DNA from: an uncultured bacterium
GTDB taxonomy: Bacteria; Myxococcota_A; Polyangia; Polyangiales; Houyiibacteriaceae
Direction of reading: 5' to 3'
Assembly: GCA_938024995.1 (NCBI GenBank)
Contig: CALJDU010000041.1
Coordinates: 1 to 64,000 of the forward strand
DNA: 64,000 nt
A program made the position numbers and the translations under genes. The notes beneath the pieces were generated by a model, which was not told the origin of the DNA, did no database searches, and saw only the letters and a list, made by a program, of their open reading frames with translations. Within the stretch, counting starts at the first letter, position 1. The number at the start of each line of letters is the position of its first letter. Shown piece by piece: positions 57,284-64,000 of the stretch.

Positions 57284-59552
57284 ACATGTGGAAGCGGCCG
57301 TTCTTGGTCATCACCGCGACCCGCGTTCCGTCGCGGGAGAGCTCGATCGCGGTCACGTCCGGCGTGAGCGCCACCTCCGCCAGGAGCTCAAACGAACGAA
57401 GCTCGCGGAGCTCGACCCAGGTCTTGTCGCCGCGCTTGTCGGCGCGCGCGAAGCGGTCTGTCTTGATGTCGAAGGCGCACCTCGGGTTGGTCCCGAGCTC
57501 GTGCTCGAACACCACATCGCCCGAGCTCAACGACATCCCGCGGATGAAGCGCATGACGTGCTTCGTGTCGCCCTCGGTGGGCGCGTACATCCTCGCGACG
57601 AGGAGATCGTCCACCATTTGCGGGCTCCAGATCACGTTGCCCAGCTCAAAGCGCTCGAGCACCTCGCCGGTCGCGTACTGGTACCGCGCGAGCTGTCCGT
57701 GCTTTTGACCCGTCGCGGCGATGAGCCCGTTCGTGGTCGGGAACACGGAAGAGAACCCGTACCCGTACTTCGCGTCCGGCCCCTTCGCCGTCGCGATCGA
57801 GAAGCAGTGCTTCATCGTGTTGACGTCCCAGCACTGTAGGTGACTCCGCGCGTCCACCCACGACTGCCCCTTCTTCGGCTTCTCGCCGGCGGCTGGGAAG
57901 TAGCCTTTGCTGATCACGTACGCGCCATCGGGCGAAAGCCACAGGTCGCTGTTCTGCTTCGTGGCGCCATCGAAGAGCGTCATCTCTTTTGTGATCAGGT
58001 CGACCATCGCGAGGTCTATGGAGCGCAGCGCGACGACGACGCGCTCCTCGTTCAGCGGCAGGAGGCCGTTCACGACGCGCGCGATCCCGCTCTCTTCTTT
58101 TGGGAGCACGAACTCCGCGAGGTGCTCGCCATCGACCGTGGAGAAGAGCGACATCGTGCAGCCGTGGTCACCGTGCCCGACCACCAAGCGATCTCCAGAC
58201 GGCGTGAACGCAAAGGGTTGGGAGTTCGCGATGAGGTGCTTCGCGCAGACCGCGGTCCGTCGCCCGTCGCGATCAAAGACGTGGGTCACGGAGTTGGAGT
58301 CCGCCGCGGCGAAGAGCTCCTTGGCTGTCGTCGAGCGCTTGAGGTTGTACATGGCGAGCGCCGAGCCCTCGAAGGCGTCCTGCTCAGGATCGATGCGGCG
58401 CACCTCGATCGCGCCCTTCTCTCCGCCCACGATGAGCTCACCGGTGAGCGCGCGGGCGATGGAGCGCGCGCCTCGCTCGGGAGCGGGCAGCACGAGGATC
58501 TCTTCTTTGGTCTCGAGCGAAAACACGCGCACGTCATGGCTCGCAGCGATGAGGTACCCCTCGCTCGCGATGATCTGATTCACCGGCCACGCGAAGTCGA
58601 TGGTGTGCGTCTCCGCGCGGGTCTCGATGTCCCAAAAGATGATCTCCTTGGCCGCCGTGATGAGCTGCCCTCCCGCGAAGATCATGGTCTCCGGGCAGTT
58701 CTTTCGGTGGCCCTTGCCGCTCGAGTTCGTCCCGCCGATGTAGAGCGAGCCGATGTTCACGACGTGCCCGCCTCCATCATAGAAGTCCTCCAGGCGCTCG
58801 CCGCTCTCGACGTCCCACGCGTAGAGGCAGTTGTCGGTGGACGCGGTGACCGCCATCTTTCCGTCGGGCGAGATCGCGACGGAGTGAATGGAGTTCTTGT
58901 GACCCGCGAGCTCCTTCGCTTCGCCGCCGTTCAGGTCAAAGATGCGGACCATCTTGTCTTGGCAAACCGTGACGAGCTTGTCGCCATGGATCGCGACCTC
59001 GCGGATGTAGTGCCCGTGCCCGCCGAACTCGTGGACCATCGCCATGGTCTCGGTGTCGTAGACACGCGCGAAGCGATCATCGCCCGCGGTCGCGAGCCAC
59101 TTGCCGCTCGGGTCCAAGATCATGTTGTTGACCGGGCCCTGATGGTCCGTGATCCGCGCCAGCTCTTCCCACGTGTCGAGCGCCCAGACGCGCATCGTTC
59201 CGTCTTCGGAGGAAGACACCATGTTCCCGTTCGGCAGGACGATGACGGAGTGAACGAGCTTCGTGTGACCCGAGAGCGTGAGCCGTAGCGAAGACGACGC
59301 CGGCTCAAAGCTGGGCTGAAGCGGGACGAGGCAGCGCGGTTGCTTCAGCCGCTTCGCTTCGATCGCGTAGGGGTGATCCGCCGGGAAGCGCCCGAGGATC
59401 TGCGCGGCGAGCTGGTCGGGTGACTCCGCGAGGACGCCCAAGCTTGAGTCGAGGCTCTCCGCGAGGGTGGGATCCACATCAGGCGCGGTCAGCGCGTCGA
59501 GCGCAGCGTCGATTCCTTGGTCACGGAGCAAGCGATCCAGCGCGGAGAGGTT
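57273..59552 (-). CDS. WD40 repeat protein
   Basis: Repeated blades e.g. LSGHTKLVHSVIVLPNGNMVSSSEDGTMRVWALDTWEELARI; AGHKNSIHSVAISPDGKMAVTASTDNCLYAWDVESGE; 3' end overlaps STAND gene by 11 nt. Confidence 0.9.
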   Translation of the reverse strand, partial: NLSALDRLLRDQGIDAALDALTAPDVDPTLAESLDSSLGVLAESPDQLAAQILGRFPADHPYAIEAKRLKQPRCLVPLQPSFEPASSSLRLTLSGHTKLVHSVIVLPNGNMVSSSEDGTMRVWALDTWEELARITDHQGPVNNMILDPSGKWLATAGDDRFARVYDTETMAMVHEFGGHGHYIREVAIHGDKLVTVCQDKMVRIFDLNGGEAKELAGHKNSIHSVAISPDGKMAVTASTDNCLYAWDVESGERLEDFYDGGGHVVNIGSLYIGGTNSSGKGHRKNCPETMIFAGGQLITAAKEIIFWDIETRAETHTIDFAWPVNQIIASEGYLIAASHDVRVFSLETKEEILVLPAPERGARSIARALTGELIVGGEKGAIEVRRIDPEQDAFEGSALAMYNLKRSTTAKELFAAADSNSVTHVFDRDGRRTAVCAKHLIANSQPFAFTPSGDRLVVGHGDHGCTMSLFSTVDGEHLAEFVLPKEESGIARVVNGLLPLNEERVVVALRSIDLAMVDLITKEMTLFDGATKQNSDLWLSPDGAYVISKGYFPAAGEKPKKGQSWVDARSHLQCWDVNTMKHCFSIATAKGPDAKYGYGFSSVFPTTNGLIAATGQKHGQLARYQYATGEVLERFELGNVIWSPQMVDDLLVARMYAPTEGDTKHVMRFIRGMSLSSGDVVFEHELGTNPRCAFDIKTDRFARADKRGDKTWVELRELRSFELLAEVALTPDVTAIELSRDGTRVAVMTKNGRFHMFTR

Positions 59553-59603
59553 CATGCCGGGAGTGTACGAAACCACGCGCCGGGATTCTTCCCCCGCGCG
59601 TGC

Positions 59604-61238
59604 TCAAAAGGAGCAGCCCATCGTCTCCGGGTCGCAGGAGCCGGGAATGATCATCGCTCCCGGGTCGGCCGAGTCGAACGGCTGCGGAGGACACGCGCGG
59701 CCCCCTTCGCAGGAGCAGGCCGCGACCGGGACGCACGGGATGTCTTCGGGCGGGATGTCGGCGCAGAACTGCTTCGCTTCGCCTTCCGGACATGTGTTGA
59801 AGAGGTCGCAACACTCGTAGATGGGGTCGGGGTCGGGCGGCAGGACGCAGAGCGCGTCGACGGTCCCCGTCATCGAGTAGACGTTGAGCGGAGGTGTGCT
59901 TCGCGCGAGCTCGGCGCTGGCGACGCTGATGTTGACAAACCCGCGCTCGATCTCGACGGCCGCGGAGATCGTTCCCGTCAGGCCGACGTCAATGGTGTCG
60001 CTATAGGCGCAGTCCTCGGAGACGTACTCCAGCTCGCGGGTCGCGTCGGCGGTGACCCCGATCGTCGGGCCGGCCGCGCCGTAGATCTTGACCTCGTCCT
60101 CGATCCCGATGGAGGCGCCGAACGAGAAGGTCACGTCGTCGCCCGCCTCGAAGCGCCCCAGCGTGGCCATGGAGGAGCGCCGCGGATCCCAAATCGCGCT
60201 CCATCCATCGGCTTCTGCGAACGTCGCGCCTGCCGACACTCCGAAGACCATCGAGGCGGTTTGCTCGAACGTATCGATGCTCGCGGACACGCCGGCCTGC
60301 ACGTTCAAGACAGGGGTGAGCTTGTGGACGAGCGTGACCGGGACTGGGATCGGCCCGACCGCGACGACGAAGCTCTGGGTAAACGACTTGCTCGGGACCG
60401 CGCTGCCGAAGATCGCCGAAAGCAGGCTGAACATGCACGCGCCCGACACGCTCACACCGCCTCCGATTTGGTAGCCGACCTCGATCTCACCACCGAGCTG
60501 GAACTCTGCCGCGACCAAGCGCGGGAGGAGACCGCTGCGACGAATGTCGACCTCGAAGATAAACTCGGGACGCATCGCGAAGATCGGCGTGATACGGATC
60601 TCGTCACTGAAGCCTGCGCCGCAACCGACCAACTCGTCGACGGTGACGGTCGGGATGAAGCTCACTGATCCGCCAAGCGGTGCGCGCGAACCCGCGGTGT
60701 CATCATCAACATCGACCCAGGCGTCTGACTCCGGTTCCGACGTCACGCGGAACCGCCCCTCGGCGAACACGTCTTGGATCTCTGCGGGGGTCGTCGTCAC
60801 GGTGAGCGTGGTCCCGCTCAGCGCGGCCGTGACCACCTTGCGCATATAGCCTTCGCCCGTACCGCCCACGATCACGTGACCGGTCATGATCGGGATCGTC
60901 GGCGCCGCGGAGTACTCAAGCACCACGCGGTCGTCCTCGATCTCCGCGCTGACATAGTTGGGATCGTTCTCGGGGATCCGCGCTTCGTCAGTCAGCTCAA
61001 GCGGTCGCACAATCTCCACGAAGTCCGGCACGACAATCGGACCCGCATCAGGCGCATCCGTAGACACGTCAGTCGCCACATCTGTTGAGACGTCGGACGA
61101 GACATCGACAGCGGTGTCTTCGGTCCCGGTGTCGGTCGAGGTGTCCTCGCCCGCGTCGGCCACGCTGTCATCGTCCCCACAATGAAACGAGAGAGAGACC
61201 AGGAGGACCAGCGCGATGCGCTTTACAACATTCATCAA
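59604..61238 (-). CDS. Large predicted lipoprotein with Thr/Asp-rich linker
   Basis: LVLLVSLSFHC signal, then DTSTDTGTEDTAVDVSSDVSTDVATDVSTDAPDAG low complexity and long beta-rich region. Confidence 0.65.
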   Translation of the reverse strand: MMNVVKRIALVLLVSLSFHCGDDDSVADAGEDTSTDTGTEDTAVDVSSDVSTDVATDVSTDAPDAGPIVVPDFVEIVRPLELTDEARIPENDPNYVSAEIEDDRVVLEYSAAPTIPIMTGHVIVGGTGEGYMRKVVTAALSGTTLTVTTTPAEIQDVFAEGRFRVTSEPESDAWVDVDDDTAGSRAPLGGSVSFIPTVTVDELVGCGAGFSDEIRITPIFAMRPEFIFEVDIRRSGLLPRLVAAEFQLGGEIEVGYQIGGGVSVSGACMFSLLSAIFGSAVPSKSFTQSFVVAVGPIPVPVTLVHKLTPVLNVQAGVSASIDTFEQTASMVFGVSAGATFAEADGWSAIWDPRRSSMATLGRFEAGDDVTFSFGASIGIEDEVKIYGAAGPTIGVTADATRELEYVSEDCAYSDTIDVGLTGTISAAVEIERGFVNISVASAELARSTPPLNVYSMTGTVDALCVLPPDPDPIYECCDLFNTCPEGEAKQFCADIPPEDIPCVPVAACSCEGGRACPPQPFDSADPGAMIIPGSCDPETMGCSF

Positions 61239-61671
61239 GAGCGAGGGTACGAAGAAGGTCTCGCGGCCTCTACGCAGGAGAGTTTTCCTCGTGATTTCAA
61301 CAAATTACAGATGCGATCCACCGTGAGGGGTGGCGATGGCGGGATCGCAGCCATATGCTGATGATGTGGCGTGTTTTTGCGCGCCATAGCAAACGGTTCT
61401 CAAGTTGGGCGTACGCCCCGCAATGATGCGAAACCAGATCGCAGACCCATTCAAAGTACAGCTCCCGCGCCACGGCGCGCTTGGCCGTGCTCTCGGTCTT
61501 GCCAAGCTGGAACTCGAGGCCCGAACTTTGACGGCGACTTCCATCGTCATCAACACACGAACGTCTCTGCTGAGGTCTGGTCCATGATGATCAGAGACCC
61601 CGAGATGCCGGCGCAAAGCCTGAGGAGTGCAAACACATGAATGGTCTATGTAAGAACGAGCTCTCTCCGGG

Positions 61672-61731
61672 GGTGAACAGCTAGTTCACCACTTCGCGAG
61701 GTTGTTTGAACAAACGAACTCCTCGTGAAGT
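61672..61731. other. Two adjacent hairpins in non-coding region
   Basis: ggtgaac-agcta-gttcacc (61672-61690) followed by imperfect acttcgcgagg...cctcgtgaagt (61691-61731). Confidence 0.6.
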
Positions 61732-61835
61732 AGCTCCCTAAGCGCAGAGGACAAAATCTGCCTGAGAGCTCTTCGATGAGACGGTGATCGCAATCCTGCG
61801 GTCGCCGTTTCTTAATTCTGGCCTCCTTGCTGGCG

Positions 61836-62797
61836 CTACTTCGTGACGTCAAGTCGGACGCGGTCTGTCTTTCGCAACTCGTAGCGGCGCTCGGCATACG
61901 CGACGTCCTCGACCCACAAGCGCGACGCGCGGCGCTCGATGAACGGCCTAAGGAGTCGCCCGGCGCGACGCGCGACGAAGAAGCCTGGCCGATCACTGGT
62001 CGCGAGCGTCGCCTCCGTGACCAGCGTGCGCCCATCCGCGATCGGCGTCGCGTGCGTCTCCACCACGGAACCGGTTCCGTCACCGCCCACGATCGTCATC
62101 ACGATCGAGCGACGAGTGGGCGCGCGGAACGTGCAGTCCACCTCGACACAGAGCGGACCGGTCACGCGATAGGCGACGCGCAAGGTGATCGCCTCCTCGC
62201 TGACCTCGAGCGCGGAGAGCTTCGCGAAACTGTGTGGGTGATAGTGCACGCCGTGCCAAGGATCGAGACGGTTCGCGACGACGTCTTCGGGTTCGCAGCG
62301 CGCCTCCATCGCGATGACCGCGGCGACGAAGCGTGAAGGCCGCGGCGCGAGGATGGGGCGATCGGTCGGCTCTTCCGCGAGCGGTCCTTCGGTGCGCAGT
62401 CGCGCCCACACCAACACTCCGTCGTCAAACGTCCGCGCGGGCTTCCACGCCCCGCGCGGTTCCGGCCCGAGCGCGAGCCCGTGCCAGGGACAGACAATGG
62501 CCGCGCCGTTCACGCGACCTTCGCAGAGCTCGGCGCCCATGTGCGGACAGTCGTTCGGCGCCACGTAAGCGCTACCGTCTTCCCCGCGCCAGGCCACCCA
62601 GTCGCGGCCGTCCACCGCGACCTTCTTCGGGCGCGAGGTGATGTCTCGCGACGCTCCGATCACGACCCAGCCCCCCGCTGTGCGTGCCATCGCGGCCTCC
62701 GTCGCGCGCTCGATAAAGCGCGGGTTGGCCTGTTGCCAGTCGGGGAGCGTGGAGTGAATTTGCGCGGGCTTGAGTTTGCGGCCGATTCGGAACACGA
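61836..62797 (-). CDS. Rieske [2Fe-2S] domain protein (DUF5914-like oxygenase-related)
   Basis: CPHMGAELCEGRVNGAAIVCPWHG Rieske ligands; start approximate (ORF opens to 62888). Confidence 0.82.
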
Positions 62798-62886
62798 GGC
62801 GCGTTATGCAAGGCGGGCCCCAGAAGCGCAACGCGGAGCCTCGCGCATTGGCGTGATCCACAGGTTCTTGGGTACGGTCTCCTGGC

Positions 62887-64000
62887 ATGAAGCGAGATCT
62901 CAGCGGCCTCCTCGACGCGCTCGATCAGGCGGACACCGTGAAGGTCGAAGGTCGCGTGCGATCACTCGTCGGCCTATCGATCCGCGCGGCCATTCCGGGC
63001 GTTCGACTGGGTGAGGTCGTCGAGATCGTCCGGCGCGAGGGCGAACCGATCGCCGCGGAGGTCGTCGGTTTCGTGGAAGACGACGCGACGTTGATGCCGC
63101 TCGGGAGCGCGGAAGGGATCGGCGCGGACGACCCTGTGCGCGCCACGGGCGCTCCTTTTCGGATCGCGTGCGACGAGTCCGTTCTCGGCCGCGTCCTCGA
63201 CGGCCTGGGCCGCCCGATCGATGGCGGTCCCCCGCTCACCGCGCCTCCTTTCGATGTCATGCGTTCTCCGCCCAACCCGATGACCCGGGCGCGCATCGCG
63301 AAGCCCATGTCGGTCGGGGTCCGCACGATCGACGCGCTCCTCACGGTGGGTCACGGACAGCGGGTGGGCCTCTTCGCGGGAAGCGGCGTCGGCAAGAGCA
63401 CGCTGCTCGGACAGATCGCGCGCCAAGCAGACGCGGACGTCTTCGTCATTTGCTTGATCGGCGAGCGAGGGCGCGAGGTCCGTGAGTTCCTCGAGGACGC
63501 GCTCGGCGAAGGAAGAGATCGCGGCGTCGTGGTGTGCGCGACGAGCGACGCGCCGGCCTTGATTCGTCTCAAGAGCGCGTTTACCGCGACCGCGATCGCG
63601 GAGTGGTTTCGGGACCAAGGGAAGAACGTCCTCTTGATGATGGACAGCGTCACGCGCTTCGCTCGGGCTGGACGCGAAGTGGGCCTGGCCGCGGGTGAAC
63701 CTCCTGCGCGGCGCGGCTACCCTCCGAGTGTCTTCGCGTCTCTGCCTATGTTGCTGGAGCGAAGCGGCGCGGCGGCGCGCGGATCGATCACCGCGTTCTA
63801 CACGGTGCTGGTCGAGGGCGGCGACATGGAGGAGCCCATCGCCGATGAGGTCCGCGGCATATTGGACGGACACGTGATCCTCGACCGCGCGCTCGGGGCG
63901 CGAGGCCGCTGGCCCGCGATCGATGTCCTCGCGAGCTTGTCGCGCGTCATGCCGATGGTCACGAGCGACGCGCACCGCGAAGCGGCGCAGAAGCTCCGCG
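62887..64000 (+). CDS. FliI/SctN-family export ATPase (3'-truncated by window)
   Basis: Manual translation from ATG 62887 is open to window end: [79 protein letters not shown]. Not in supplied ORF list because no stop in window. Confidence 0.93.
   Translation, partial: MKRDLSGLLDALDQADTVKVEGRVRSLVGLSIRAAIPGVRLGEVVEIVRREGEPIAAEVVGFVEDDATLMPLGSAEGIGADDPVRATGAPFRIACDESVLGRVLDGLGRPIDGGPPLTAPPFDVMRSPPNPMTRARIAKPMSVGVRTIDALLTVGHGQRVGLFAGSGVGKSTLLGQIARQADADVFVICLIGERGREVREFLEDALGEGRDRGVVVCATSDAPALIRLKSAFTATAIAEWFRDQGKNVLLMMDSVTRFARAGREVGLAAGEPPARRGYPPSVFASLPMLLERSGAAARGSITAFYTVLVEGGDMEEPIADEVRGILDGHVILDRALGARGRWPAIDVLASLSRVMPMVTSDAHREAAQKLR

Noticed and set aside
57840-59288. 482-aa plus-strand ORF
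   Set aside because: Antisense to the WD40 gene, no recognisable motifs.

Overview
64 kb, GC-rich, densely coded bacterial chromosomal window. Gene content suggests a myxobacterium-like lineage (FHA proteins, MopE-type repeat lipoproteins, a mevalonate cluster, SctN/FliI-type ATPase); the taxon is inference only. Recognisable blocks: fadI-fadJ beta-oxidation genes; a mevalonate/prenyl-diphosphate operon (mvaA-pmk-mvaD-mvk-prenyl synthase) with a divergent type-2 IDI; hrcA-grpE-dnaK; an MbnP/MbnH-like copper pair; a ferritin-like diiron + two MopE-repeat lipoprotein operon; two divergent TonB-dependent receptors with TonB-C-terminal-like domains at their N-termini; tandem paralogous STAND-type NTPases (C-terminal HTH) converging on a WD40 protein; and the start of a FliI/SctN ATPase at the right edge. 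The observations most worth follow-up are (i) a 101-bp hairpin-containing insertion with a 5-bp target duplication that splits a duplicated gene and belongs to a dispersed intergenic repeat family, (ii) the STAND pair + WD40 locus, (iii) the TonB-CTD/receptor chimeras, (iv) a catalytically degenerate sigma54-activator-like FHA protein divergent from a sigma54-like promoter that precedes the diiron/MopE operon, and (v) a 15-bp triplicated repeat encoding a possible coupling mini-ORF in the mevalonate operon. No tRNA, rRNA or CRISPR was seen.
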